Source: Opitutia bacterium Tous-C1TDCM (GTDB lineage: Bacteria > Verrucomicrobiota > Verrucomicrobiia > Opitutales > Opitutaceae). From it: a stretch of DNA of 42,267 nucleotides. The stretch spans positions 1 to 42,267 of the forward strand of contig NEUS01000022.1 of assembly GCA_002288455.1 (NCBI GenBank), written 5' to 3'. Below are positions 24,107 to 32,747 of this stretch, piece by piece. Position 1 is the first letter of the stretch. Every line of letters begins with the position of its first letter. Under the pieces are notes generated by a model. The model was not told where the DNA came from. It did not search any database and saw only the letters and a program-made list of their open reading frames with translations. The position numbers and the translations under genes were made by a program.

Positions 24107-24898
24107 TTAAATAGTCATCGCATGGTAACCGCCGTCGACGACGATTTCGGAACCGGTGACAAAACCGCCCGCCCCGTCGCTCGCGAGCAGCAGCGTCGCG
24201 CCGACCAATTCCCGCGCCTCGCCGAAGCGCTTCATCGGCGTGTGGCCCATGATGCTCGCCACGCGCTCGGGCGAGAGGATCTTCTTGTTCTGCTCCGCCG
24301 GAAAGAAGCCGGGCACGAGCGTATTGACCCGCACGCGCTTCGGCGCCCACTCGCGGGCCAGGTTCTTCGAGAGGTTGTGCACCGCGGCCTTCGTCGCCGA
24401 ATAGGTGAAGACGCGCGACAGCGGGACGATGCCCGACATCGAGCCAAGATTGATGATCGAACCGCCCTCGCCGCGGTCGACGAGGTATTTGCCGAAGATC
24501 TGGCAGCCGAGGAACACGCCCTTCAGGTTGATTTTGACGATCCGGTCGAATTCATCTTCCGCAATATCGAGATACGGCGTCGCCGAATTCACGCCGGCGC
24601 CGTTGACCACGATGTCCACGCGGCCCGAGCGCTCGAGCACCGTCGCCAGCAGGGCCTGCAACGGACCCTTTTCGCTCGCCTCGGCGGAGACGAAGTAGGC
24701 TTTGCCGCCCGCGGCCGCGATGCGCTCGAGGCGCGGCGTCGCCTTCTCTTCGTTGCGGCCGACCAGCACCACTTCCGCTCCGGCGCCGGCCATGCCTTCG
24801 GCCATCGCACCGCAGAGTTCACCGGTGCCCCCGATGACGACCGCGACTTTGCCGCGCAGTGAAAACAGGGAGGAGAGATAATCGGTCGGAGTGCTCAT
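24107..24898 (-). CDS. SDR family oxidoreductase
   Basis: 263 aa classical short-chain dehydrogenase. Cofactor loop [16 protein letters not shown] (20-35, variant of TGxxxGxG), VNGAGVN (98-104), the catalytic Y166-x3-K170 in [13 protein letters not shown], and the C-terminal VDGGY. A basic R48 after VVLVG suggests NADP preference. Proteins of this sort include mannonate/fructuronate reductases and sugar dehydrogenases. The RbsD/FucU gene 80 bp upstream on the same strand supports a sugar role, but the substrate is not determined. The ATG at 24898 was preferred to one at 24919 because it gives the normal N-terminal spacing. Confidence 0.92.
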   Translation of the reverse strand: MSTPTDYLSSLFSLRGKVAVVIGGTGELCGAMAEGMAGAGAEVVLVGRNEEKATPRLERIAAAGGKAYFVSAEASEKGPLQALLATVLERSGRVDIVVNGAGVNSATPYLDIAEDEFDRIVKINLKGVFLGCQIFGKYLVDRGEGGSIINLGSMSGIVPLSRVFTYSATKAAVHNLSKNLAREWAPKRVRVNTLVPGFFPAEQNKKILSPERVASIMGHTPMKRFGEARELVGATLLLASDGAGGFVTGSEIVVDGGYHAMTI

Positions 24899-24978
24899 GA
24901 TAGAAGGGAAGACGGTCACCTAAACACGGGGGACAAACGCGATGAAAGCACCAAATTGCTCCGCCGCCGTCCGCCGCT

Positions 24979-25368
24979 TCAGCCGGAAACCAGAATCATA
25001 TTGGCATATTGCACCGTTTCGCCGGTCCGGATCAGCCCGATCGCGCCGGGCACGCGCTGTTTGAAGCCTGTATGGGGTTCAAACCCCACTTGTATTCCGG
25101 CCAATACCCGGGCGAAGGCCCGCCGCACCGCGGCCCCGTTTTCGCGCCGGAATTCCTCCGCCATATAGGCGGCCGTGAAATGATGGTTCGCCCGCACCGC
25201 CGCGACCACCTGCGGCACCGTCGGCACCCCGTCCACCAGCGACAAGTCGACGGTCTCGATTCCCGGCCACGAGGGAAAACCGCGGTCCGCGATCACGAGC
25301 GAGTTGGTGTGGCGCACCCGCGCCAGCAACGCGAGCAGGTGCGGATTGAGAATGCCTTGCTTGATCAT
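24979..25368 (-). CDS. RbsD/FucU family sugar mutarotase-like protein
   Basis: 129 aa, normal length for the family. It opens MIKQGILNPHLLALLARVRH and continues TNSLVIADRGFPSWPG; the catalytic His region (H20) and the sugar-contact ADRGFP are in place. The C-terminal half contains FKQRVPGAIGLIRTGETVQYANMIL, where the family has a conserved T/S-E...YaN signature. These enzymes interconvert pyranose/furanose or anomeric forms of ribose or fucose. It is probably cotranscribed with the SDR gene. Confidence 0.92.
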   Translation of the reverse strand: MIKQGILNPHLLALLARVRHTNSLVIADRGFPSWPGIETVDLSLVDGVPTVPQVVAAVRANHHFTAAYMAEEFRRENGAAVRRAFARVLAGIQVGFEPHTGFKQRVPGAIGLIRTGETVQYANMILVSG

Positions 25369-25502
25369 GCGGCCGCCAATGTGCCCCGCCCATCGCGCGG
25401 AACCAATCCTATATGCGGCCGCCTCGCCGCCGCCCGGCCGCCCCGAAGTTCCCCTGCGTCGCCGCTTGCGGCGCTCCGTCCCCTCGCCTTAGCTGGACGG
25501 TC

Positions 25503-26327
25503 ATGGCCCGCATTCCGCTCGAGGACAATTTCAACGACGTCATCAACAAAGCCCAACGCGGGCTGCACATCGCCGATGCGGAGCTCGCCGCGCTCGCCGA
25601 AGTCACCCCCGCCGAACTGGCCGCGGTCAAGGCCGGCCAGCCCATCGACGCCGTCATCCGCCGCGTCGCCCGCCACCTGCGGCTCTCGCCCGCCGCCCTC
25701 GAAGCCCTCGCCCACAAACGCTGGTACCCGCAGCTCCCGGATTTCCCCAAGGGGTTCGCCGCCTTCAACACCGTCCACGGGGACATGACCGTGAACAGCT
25801 ACCTCGTCTGGGATCCGCGCGCCAAACTCGCCGCGGCCTTCGACACCGGGAGCGATTCCCGCGGCATGCTGGATCTGATCGCGGCCGAGGGCCTGACCCT
25901 GCGCTATATCTTCATCACCCATACCCACGAGGACCATATCGCGGATCTCGCGCGTCTCGCCGGCGAAACCAAGGCCGAGGTCTGGGCCGGCGAACTGGAA
26001 CCGGTCGATTACCCCGGAGCCAAGACCTTCAAGGAAAACGCCCACTTCCACGTCGGCTCCCTCGCGGTCAAGACGCTGTTCACGTTCGGCCACTCGCCCG
26101 GCATGACCACGTTCTTCGTCACCGGCCTCAGCTGGCCGCTCGCCATGGTCGGCGATTCCGTTTTCGCCAGCTCCATGGGCGGCAGCCCCACGCACTTCGC
26201 CGACCAGTACCGCAACAACCGGGAGAAAATCTTCACGTTGCCCCGCGATACCGTCCTCGCCTGCGGCCACGGTCCGCTCACGACCCTCGCGCAGGAAAAG
26301 CAGACCAATCCGTTTTTTGCCCACTGA
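25503..26327 (+). CDS. MBL-fold metallo-hydrolase with N-terminal HTH-like domain
   Basis: 274 aa. Residues about 10-75 look like a lambda-repressor/XRE-type helix bundle (INKAQRGLHIADAELAALAE, then VTPAELAAVKAG, VIRRVARHLRLSPAALEAL). The metallo-beta-lactamase domain follows (about 85-272): H140-x-H142-x-D144-H145 in THTHEDHIADLARL, H197 in FGHSPGMTTF, D218 in MVGDSVF and H256 in ACGHGP. The zinc site is complete and resembles glyoxalase-II-like hydrolases. A DNA-binding-like module on such an enzyme is unusual. The ATG at 25503 is the first good start. A dehydrogenase gene follows after 45 bp. Confidence 0.88.
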   Translation: MARIPLEDNFNDVINKAQRGLHIADAELAALAEVTPAELAAVKAGQPIDAVIRRVARHLRLSPAALEALAHKRWYPQLPDFPKGFAAFNTVHGDMTVNSYLVWDPRAKLAAAFDTGSDSRGMLDLIAAEGLTLRYIFITHTHEDHIADLARLAGETKAEVWAGELEPVDYPGAKTFKENAHFHVGSLAVKTLFTFGHSPGMTTFFVTGLSWPLAMVGDSVFASSMGGSPTHFADQYRNNREKIFTLPRDTVLACGHGPLTTLAQEKQTNPFFAH

Positions 26328-26372
26328 TCCCTGAATACCTCCCGTATCAACCTCGTCACTACCTCCGCTATC

Positions 26373-27257
26373 ATGTCTGAAAAAATCGCTTTTGTCGGTG
26401 TCGGCCGCATGGGTGCCAACATGGCCCGCCGCCTCAAAGACTGCGGCTACGCCGTCACCGCCGTGTACGACGTCAACGCCGCCGGCGCCGCCGAACTCGC
26501 CGCCGAGATCGGCGCCCGCGCCTGCCCCACCCTCGCCGAGGTCGTCGCCGCGGCCGATGTCGTCTTCACCGTCGTCACCGACGACGCCGCCCAGCTCGGG
26601 GTCTTCGCCCCGGCCGGCGACTCCCTCCTCGCCGGCGCGGCCGGCAAGGTCTTCGTCAACTGCGCCACCGTCTCCCCGGCTACCCATGTCGAGGTGGACC
26701 GCCGTGTCCGCGCCGCCGGCGGCGTCGCCCTCGAGGGCTGCATGGCCTCGTCCATCCCGCAGGCCCGCAACGGCACCCTCTATCTCATGTGCGGCGGCGA
26801 CCGCGCCACCTTCGACCGCGTTCGGCCCATTCTCGAAAAACTGAGCACCGCCCTGCGCTACATCGGCACCGTCGGCCAGGCCGCGCAGGTCAAGGCCCTC
26901 GTCAACATGGTCATGAACATCAACACCGCCGGCCTCGCCGAGGGTCTCGGCCTCGGGCACGCGCTCGGCCTCGATCTCACGATGCTGCGCGAGGTGTTTC
27001 TCCAGACCGGCGCCAATTCCCAGGTCCTCAAGACCGACGGCGAAGACATGCAGAACCGCGACCACGCCTGCTTCTTCTCCGCCGCCCACGCCGCAAAGGA
27101 TTCCGGCATCGCCTGGACCCTCGGCGCCCAGGCCGGCCTCAACTTGCCGCTCGCCGGCGCCACCAAGCAGCAGTTCGAACGCATGTGCGCGCTCGGCCTC
27201 GGCCAACTCGACAAGAGCGGCATCGCGGAGCTGACCTTCAAGGGTCGGCACGCCTGA
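26373..27257 (+). CDS. NAD(P)-dependent 3-hydroxyisobutyrate dehydrogenase/tartronate semialdehyde reductase family protein
   Basis: 294 aa beta-hydroxyacid dehydrogenase. N-terminal Rossmann loop AFVGVGRMGANMARRL (6-21), VYDVNA after strand 2, TVVTDDA. The substrate loop is EGCMASSIPQARNGTLYLMCGG (121-142), diverged from the usual D.PVSGG..GA..GTL.. signature. Catalytic lysine K174 lies in GQAAQVKALVNMVM, with N178 nearby. Members oxidise or reduce short 3-hydroxyacids such as 3-hydroxyisobutyrate or glycerate/tartronate semialdehyde. With the MBL hydrolase just upstream it may act on a product of that enzyme; this is inference. Confidence 0.92.
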   Translation: MSEKIAFVGVGRMGANMARRLKDCGYAVTAVYDVNAAGAAELAAEIGARACPTLAEVVAAADVVFTVVTDDAAQLGVFAPAGDSLLAGAAGKVFVNCATVSPATHVEVDRRVRAAGGVALEGCMASSIPQARNGTLYLMCGGDRATFDRVRPILEKLSTALRYIGTVGQAAQVKALVNMVMNINTAGLAEGLGLGHALGLDLTMLREVFLQTGANSQVLKTDGEDMQNRDHACFFSAAHAAKDSGIAWTLGAQAGLNLPLAGATKQQFERMCALGLGQLDKSGIAELTFKGRHA

Positions 27258-27310
27258 CCCTGCCGCCGGAACCTCCCGCGACCGGCGCAGACCAAGCGCG
27301 ACTTTCAGCC

Positions 27311-28294
27311 ATGAAAACGCCTCTGAACCGGTTCGTGTTTCGCCTCTGCGCCGCGCTCTGCGGCGCGCTCGCCCTGCTCGCGGCCCGGGCCGCGGATGCC
27401 CCGCTCAGCCCCGACCGGGTCACGTTTTACACGGAACCCAACTACCGCGGCGACGCCCTCACCGTCGAAGCCGGCGCCGCGGTCGCCGATCTGGCCCGCA
27501 TGCAGCGGCCGGGCGGGCAACCTTGGACCTTTGCCGTTTCTTCGGTGCGGATCGAGGGCGCCGCCAAAGCCGTCGTCTACGCCGCCGCCGGCATGAGCGG
27601 CGACCGGCTCGAACTGACCCGCAGCATCCCCGACCTCTACGCCGAAGGCCGCGGCCAAGGCGCCACCTGGGACCGCTCCATCGCCTCGGTCAGCGTGCTC
27701 GGACCGAAACCCGCCGTCGTCGTTCCCGCCCCCGCTCCCGCCCAGCCGCCGACCGTCGTGGTCGTGCCGCGGCCCGCGCCGCCTCCGGTCATCGTCCGCA
27801 TCGACCCGCGCGCCGTCGACGCCGCCATCCACCGCGCCTTCCGGGAAGTGCTCAACCGCAGCGCCGATCCGGTCGGGCTCAGGACCTACCGCGACCGCAT
27901 CGTCAACCAGGGCTGGTCCGAGGAACAGGTGATCCGCCATCTCCAGCGCAGCGACGAGGCCCGCGGCATCGACGCCACCGCCGCCATCACGCGCATCTAC
28001 CGCGAGGTGCTCGGCCGCGACCCCGATCCGCACGGCCTCGGCCACTACCGCGGCAAGTGGCGCGACGGCTGGACGCAGGGCCGGATCCGGGACGACCTCC
28101 GCCGCAGCCGCGAAGGCAAGAATTCGTATATCCAGAATGCCATTACGCGGGCTTACCGCGAGTTGCTCGGCCGCGAGCCCGACCCCGCCGGCTACGCCAA
28201 CTACGAGAAACTGATGCGCGAAAAGGGACTTTCCGAACGCGACCTGCGCGCCTCGATCATGAGCGGCGACGAGTACCGGCAGCGCCGGCGCTGA
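27311..28294 (+). CDS. secreted beta/gamma-crystallin-like protein with three DUF4214-type repeats
   Basis: 327 aa. Signal peptide about 1-28 (CAALCGALALLAARAADA). Residues 36-131 resemble two beta/gamma-crystallin motifs (VTFYTEPNYRGDALTVEAG and AVVYAAAGMSGDRLELTRSI), each followed by a W..SIASVSV-type strand. A Pro/Val-rich linker (135-165) leads to three tandem helical repeats: about 168-217 (AFREVLNRSADPVGLRTYRD), 221-270 (IYREVLGRDPDPHGLGHYRG) and 273-323 (AYRELLGREPDPAGYANYEK). This is the DUF4214 pattern, in which 'R.PDP.G...Y' marks each unit. DUF4214 units occur in surface and secreted carbohydrate- or calcium-associated proteins. The fusion with a crystallin fold suggests an exported binding protein. 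Confidence 0.82.
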   Translation: MKTPLNRFVFRLCAALCGALALLAARAADAPLSPDRVTFYTEPNYRGDALTVEAGAAVADLARMQRPGGQPWTFAVSSVRIEGAAKAVVYAAAGMSGDRLELTRSIPDLYAEGRGQGATWDRSIASVSVLGPKPAVVVPAPAPAQPPTVVVVPRPAPPPVIVRIDPRAVDAAIHRAFREVLNRSADPVGLRTYRDRIVNQGWSEEQVIRHLQRSDEARGIDATAAITRIYREVLGRDPDPHGLGHYRGKWRDGWTQGRIRDDLRRSREGKNSYIQNAITRAYRELLGREPDPAGYANYEKLMREKGLSERDLRASIMSGDEYRQRRR

Positions 28295-28325
28295 GCCGGC
28301 CGCCGCCGCACCGCCTGCTCCGGCA

Positions 28326-29618
28326 TCAGACCGTGGTGCCCGGCGGCAACACGGCGTTCTTCGCCACCACGAGCACGCCGTCGCGGATGATGACGAGGCC
28401 GCCGGCGTAGGTGCCGTCGGGCTTGCCCGCCGCCTCGAGCACGCAGCCGTCGCCGATCCGCGTGTTCTTGTCGATGATGCCGCCGGAAATGCGGCAGCCC
28501 TTGCCGATGCCGAGATTCGGCCGGCCCTGGGCCGCGTTGGCCGCGATCTGTTCCTCGGTCTCGTAATAGTCGGCGCCCATCACGATCGTGTCCTTCAGGT
28601 AGCTGCCCTCGCCGATGAACGAACGCGTCCCGAGCACGCAATGCTGCAGCGTCGAGTCCGTGAGAATCGAGCCGTCGCCGATCACCACGTGGTCGATCGC
28701 GCACTTGTTGAGCTTCGAGGCCGGCAGGTAGCGGTCCTGCGTGTAGATCGGCGCCTTGGGCTCGAAAAAATTGAACGGCGGCAACGGCTGCGCCAGCGCG
28801 AGGTTCGCCTCGAAAAACGCCCGCACCGTCCCGATGTCCTCCCAGTAGCCCTCGAAGATGTGCGCGAAGAGCCGCTTCTTGCCGAGCAGGCCCGGGATGA
28901 TCTCCTTGCCGAAATCCGTCATCTTGTTGTCGAGCGACTCGGCCAGCACGTCGCGGTTGAAAACGTAGATGCCCATCGAGGCCAGGCACTGCTTCTCCGG
29001 CGACTTGGTTGTCAGCTGCGCCTGCAGCTTCGGCCCGAGCACGAGGCTGTTGATCACCGCCGGATCCTTCGGCTTCTCGACAAAACGCGCGATCGAGAGG
29101 TCGTCGTTGACCTGCGTGAGACCGAGCCCCTCGACCTTCGAAACGGGAAACGGAATCGTCGCGATCGTGACGTCCGCCTTGGTCTCGAGGTGCTGCGCGA
29201 TGATCTTCCGGAAATCCATCCGGTACAGCTGGTCGCCGGAAAGGATCAGCACGAGGTCGTGCGGGAAGGAACGGAAATGGATCAGGTTCCGGCGCACCGC
29301 GTCCGCCGTGCCCTGGTACCAATCGGAACCGCGCTCCGTCTGCTCCGCGGCCAAAATATCGACAAAGCCGCCGCCGAACGGATCGAAGTGGTACGTGCTC
29401 TGCACGTGCCGGTGCAGCGACGCCGTCTGGAACTGCGTCAGCAGAAACATCCGGTTGATGTCGGAGTTCAGGCAGTTGCTGATCGGAATATCGACGAGGC
29501 GGTACTTGCCCGCGAGCGGCACGGCCGGTTTGCAGCGCTCCAGCGTCAGCGGGTGCAAGCGGGTGCCGCGGCCGCCGCCCATGATCACTGCGAGCACGCG
29601 TTTCTGGGTCGTTGTCAT
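28326..29618 (-). CDS. glgC: glucose-1-phosphate adenylyltransferase
   Basis: 430 aa; makes ADP-glucose for glycogen synthesis. The nucleotidyltransferase loop is VIMGGGRGTRLHPLTLERCKP (12-32), with PAVPLAGKYRLVDIPISNCLNS following. Also present: SDWYQGTADAVRRNL, LILSGDQLYRMD, FVEKPKDP, and EGYWEDIGTVRAFFEANLAL. A C-terminal left-handed beta-helix (about 300-430) contains hexapeptide-type repeats. The ATG at 29618 gives the standard N-terminus. It is divergent from the epimerase gene with 94 bp between and convergent with the DUF4214 gene. Confidence 0.97.
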   Translation of the reverse strand: MTTTQKRVLAVIMGGGRGTRLHPLTLERCKPAVPLAGKYRLVDIPISNCLNSDINRMFLLTQFQTASLHRHVQSTYHFDPFGGGFVDILAAEQTERGSDWYQGTADAVRRNLIHFRSFPHDLVLILSGDQLYRMDFRKIIAQHLETKADVTIATIPFPVSKVEGLGLTQVNDDLSIARFVEKPKDPAVINSLVLGPKLQAQLTTKSPEKQCLASMGIYVFNRDVLAESLDNKMTDFGKEIIPGLLGKKRLFAHIFEGYWEDIGTVRAFFEANLALAQPLPPFNFFEPKAPIYTQDRYLPASKLNKCAIDHVVIGDGSILTDSTLQHCVLGTRSFIGEGSYLKDTIVMGADYYETEEQIAANAAQGRPNLGIGKGCRISGGIIDKNTRIGDGCVLEAAGKPDGTYAGGLVIIRDGVLVVAKNAVLPPGTTV

Positions 29619-29712
29619 ATTGGAAATCTGGATTCTAGGGGTTGCTAAAGCCTTGCCCGACGTTTGCACGCGGAGCACGTTTCGCCAGTTTTTTCGGCCT
29701 TCCCGCGCCCCT

Positions 29713-30648
29713 ATGTCCCACATCCTTGTCACCGGCGCCGCCGGCTTCATCGGCAGCCACACCGTGGAACAGTTGCTGGCGGCCGGCCATCGGGTGACGG
29801 GCATCGACTCCTTCCGCACCGGGCACCGGGCAAATCTGGCCAACGCGTTGCGCGAACCGGCCTTCGCGTTGCACGAGACCGATGTCGCCGCCGCCGGCAC
29901 GGTCGACGCCCTCGTCGCGGCCGCGCGGCCCGACGCCGTCATCCACCTCGCCGCCCTCGTCAGCGTGCAGGAAAGCATGCTGCATCCGGATCTCAACTAC
30001 ACGCTCAACGTCCACGCCGTGCAACTCGTCGCCGAAGCCGCCCGGCGCCACGGCGTGCCGCGCCTCGTGTTCGCCTCGTCCGCCGCGATCTACGGCGATT
30101 CCCCGGTTCTCCCGTTGCATGAGGGCGTGCCCGCGCAACCCATCAGCCCCTACGGCGCCGCGAAGGCCGCCAGCGAAGTCCTGCTGCTCGGCTACGCCCG
30201 GTCCTTCGGCCTCACCGTCCGCTGCCAGCGCTACTTCAATGTCTTCGGCCCGCGCCAGGATCCCGCGTCGCCCTACTCCGGCGTCATCTCGATCTTCAAC
30301 CGCCGCTACCGCGAGGGCCGCGGCGTCACGATCTACGGCGACGGAGGCCAGACGCGCGACTTCGTCTCCGTCCACGATGTCGCCCGCGCCAATGTCCTCG
30401 CGGCCACCCGCGCCGGCATCCCGTCCGGCGTCGCCAACATCTGCACCGGCCGCGCCACCTCCCTCCGCGAGGTCGTCGCCGAATTCGCCCGCCACTTTCC
30501 GGCCGTGCCAAAAGCGGAATTCGCCGCCGCCCGCCCCGGCGACATCGTCCATTCCCGCGGCACCGCGATCTTGGCGGAACGGGAATTGGGCTTCCAGGCT
30601 CAGGTCCCGGTGGCGGACGGTTTGGCCGAGCTGATTCGCCTGCCTTAA
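29713..30648 (+). CDS. NAD-dependent epimerase/dehydratase (UDP-glucose 4-epimerase-like)
   Basis: 311 aa extended SDR. NAD loop VTGAAGFIGSHTVEQL (6-21), D32 at the end of strand 2 (GIDSFRTG), DVAAAGTVDAL, HLAALVSVQESM (78-89), S122/S123 in VFASSAAIYG and Y147-x3-K151 in PYGAAKAASE. The C-terminal substrate domain contains RYFNVFGPRQDP and YGDGGQTRDFVSVHDVA, as in UDP-hexose 4-epimerases. It probably makes UDP-galactose, UDP-GalNAc or a uronic acid for envelope glycans. glmS follows 82 bp downstream, so both may feed nucleotide-sugar supply. Confidence 0.93.
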   Translation: MSHILVTGAAGFIGSHTVEQLLAAGHRVTGIDSFRTGHRANLANALREPAFALHETDVAAAGTVDALVAAARPDAVIHLAALVSVQESMLHPDLNYTLNVHAVQLVAEAARRHGVPRLVFASSAAIYGDSPVLPLHEGVPAQPISPYGAAKAASEVLLLGYARSFGLTVRCQRYFNVFGPRQDPASPYSGVISIFNRRYREGRGVTIYGDGGQTRDFVSVHDVARANVLAATRAGIPSGVANICTGRATSLREVVAEFARHFPAVPKAEFAAARPGDIVHSRGTAILAERELGFQAQVPVADGLAELIRLP

Positions 30649-30730
30649 CACCCTCCGCGCCGGCCGCTATGCCGCACGCCGCGCTCGACTCCCCGACTCG
30701 CCGCCGCAAATCACTGGGGCCAACAACACC

Positions 30731-32584
30731 ATGTGCGGCATCGTCGGCTACGTCGGAAAACAGAAAGCGGCTCCTCTCATCCTCGAAGGCCTGAAGCGCC
30801 TCGAGTACCGCGGCTATGATTCCGCCGGCCTCGTCCTGCTGGAAAACGGTCGCTTCACCGTCGCCAAGAAAATCGGCCGCGTCGCGAATCTCGAGACCGT
30901 CACCGCGCCCCTCCCGCTCCCCGGCCACCACGGCATGGGCCACACCCGCTGGGCCACGCACGGCGGCGTGACCGACGCCAACGCCCACCCGCACGTCAGC
31001 AGCGACGGCCGCATCGCCCTGATCCACAACGGCGTCATCGAGAACTACTCGAAGCTGAAGGCGTTTCTCCTCGGCAAAGGCTACACGTTCGTCTCCGAAA
31101 CCGACACCGAGGTCCTCTGCAACCTCATCGCCTACCACTACGCCAAGGAACCCGCCGCGGCCGCCGGCGACAGCCGCTTCGTCAACAGTGTCCGCAAGGC
31201 CCTCGGCCACACCGAAGGCACCTACGGCATCGTCGTGATGGCGACCGACGCCCCCGGCGAACTCGTCACCGCGCGCAAAGGTTCGCCGCTCATCCTCGGG
31301 CTCGGCGACGGCGAGAGCCTCGTCGCCAGCGATGTCGCCGCCATCGTCAGCCGCACGCAGAATGTCGTCTATCTGAAGGACGGCCAAATCGCGCACCTCA
31401 CGGCGACGACCTTCGCGATCACCACGCAGAACAGCGGCACCGTCGATCCCGTCATCGACAAGGTCACCTGGTCCATCGCCGACGCGGAAAAAGGCGCGTA
31501 CGCGCACTTCATGGAAAAGGAAATTTTCGAGCAGCCCGCGGCACTCGAGAACGCCATGCGCGGGCGTTTTTCCGAGGACGGCAGCACCGCCCAATTCGGC
31601 GGCCTCAATCTTTCCGCCGGCGAATTCCGCGGCATCGAGCGCTTCATGTTCTGCGCCTGCGGCACCGCCCTGCACGCCTGCATGGTGACCGAGCATCTCA
31701 TCGAGCGCTTCGCCCGCATTCCCGTCGAATGCGACTACGCTTCCGAATTCCGCTACCGCAACGCCCCGCTCTTCCGCAACACGCTCTTCTTCGTGATGAG
31801 CCAGTCCGGCGAAACCATCGACACCCTCGCCGCCCTCCGCGAAGCGAAACGCAAGGGCTACAAGGTTCTCGCGGTCAACAATGTCGTCGGCTCCAGCATC
31901 GCCCGCGAGGCCGACGGCGGCATCTACCAGCACGTCGGCCCCGAGGTCGGCGTCGCCTCGACGAAGGCGTTCACCTCGCAGCTGCTCATCGGCGCGATGC
32001 TCGCGCTCTACATCGGCCGCCTGCGCGATCTCAGTTTCGGCGAGGGCGTGCAGATCGTCCGCGCGCTCAAGGGCGCGCCCGACCTCGCGCGCCGGGCCCT
32101 GCAGCAAGCCGACCATATCCGCGGCATCGCGCAGCGCTATGCGCACCACACCGACATGCTGTTCCTCGGCCGGTTGGCGCTGTTTCCGATCGCCCTCGAA
32201 GGCGCGCTCAAGCTGAAGGAAATCTCCTACATCCATGCCGAAGGCTACCCCGCCGCGGAGATGAAACACGGGCCCATCGCCCTTGTCAGCGAGCAATGCC
32301 CGTCCGTCTTCTTCGCCCCCAGCGGCGAGATGCTCAACAAAGTCGTTTCCTCGATGCAGGAAATCAAAGCGCGCAAGGGTCCGATCATCGCCATCGTCAC
32401 CGCCGACGTCGAACTCCCCGCCGGCCTCGCCGACGAGACCATCGTGATTCCGGAATGCCACGAAGCCGTCCTGCCCATCGTCGCCTCGATCCCGGTCCAA
32501 TTGCTCAGCTACTACATCGCCGTCGCCCGCGGCTGCGACGTCGACAAACCCCGCAACCTCGCGAAATCCGTCACGGTCGAGTGA
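30731..32584 (+). CDS. glmS: glutamine--fructose-6-phosphate aminotransferase (isomerizing)
   Basis: 617 aa; makes glucosamine-6-phosphate for peptidoglycan and lipid A. The class II glutaminase domain starts with the catalytic Cys in MCGIVGYVGKQKAAP, then LKRLEYRGYDSAGL, GMGHTRWATHG and HNGVIENYSKLK. Two SIS domains (about 300-430 and 470-600) include CACGTALHACMV, MSQSGETIDTLAAL, STKAFTSQL, EGALKLKEISYIHAEGYPAAEMKHGP and the C-terminal DKPRNLAKSVTVE. All domains are complete. The stop codon is followed within 4 bp by the left arm of a long inverted repeat. I saw no glmS ribozyme-like leader in the 82 bp upstream. Confidence 0.98.
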   Translation: MCGIVGYVGKQKAAPLILEGLKRLEYRGYDSAGLVLLENGRFTVAKKIGRVANLETVTAPLPLPGHHGMGHTRWATHGGVTDANAHPHVSSDGRIALIHNGVIENYSKLKAFLLGKGYTFVSETDTEVLCNLIAYHYAKEPAAAAGDSRFVNSVRKALGHTEGTYGIVVMATDAPGELVTARKGSPLILGLGDGESLVASDVAAIVSRTQNVVYLKDGQIAHLTATTFAITTQNSGTVDPVIDKVTWSIADAEKGAYAHFMEKEIFEQPAALENAMRGRFSEDGSTAQFGGLNLSAGEFRGIERFMFCACGTALHACMVTEHLIERFARIPVECDYASEFRYRNAPLFRNTLFFVMSQSGETIDTLAALREAKRKGYKVLAVNNVVGSSIAREADGGIYQHVGPEVGVASTKAFTSQLLIGAMLALYIGRLRDLSFGEGVQIVRALKGAPDLARRALQQADHIRGIAQRYAHHTDMLFLGRLALFPIALEGALKLKEISYIHAEGYPAAEMKHGPIALVSEQCPSVFFAPSGEMLNKVVSSMQEIKARKGPIIAIVTADVELPAGLADETIVIPECHEAVLPIVASIPVQLLSYYIAVARGCDVDKPRNLAKSVTVE

Positions 32585-32587
32585 TCT

Positions 32588-32747
32588 ATAAGACCGGAAT
32601 TCGGATACCGGAAACCGGAGTTACGGAATTGCGGATCGCGGATTGCGGATTGCGGATTAGCCAACGCCGATCGCCGAAAACTGACCGCTGCAGCTCTCAG
32701 CTATACTCCGTCCTCTCCGGTTTCCGGTCTCCGAATTCCGGTTTTAT
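32588..32747. repeat. 33-bp inverted repeat with 7-bp tandem repeats between the arms
   Basis: The left arm (32588-32620) and the reverse complement of the right arm (32715-32747) agree at 31 of 33 positions around ACCGGAATTCGGA and ACCGGAAACCGGAG. Between them lie four copies of a 7-bp unit GCGGATT (32631-32658; the first ends in C) and CTGACC/CAGCT words. The element sits between convergent glmS and the DUF2851 gene and overlaps the last codons of the latter. It can fold into a long stem-loop and may act as a bidirectional transcription end, but it has no T-run. Confidence 0.75.

Noticed and set aside
30649..30730. glmS ribozyme upstream of glmS
   Set aside because: The gap is only 82 bp and shows none of the ribozyme core; glmS ribozymes are mainly in Firmicutes.
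30326..32500. Long minus-strand open frame opposite the epimerase and glmS genes
   Set aside because: Low-complexity Gly/Asp/Ala/Val composition and exact antisense position to glmS mark it as a shadow.
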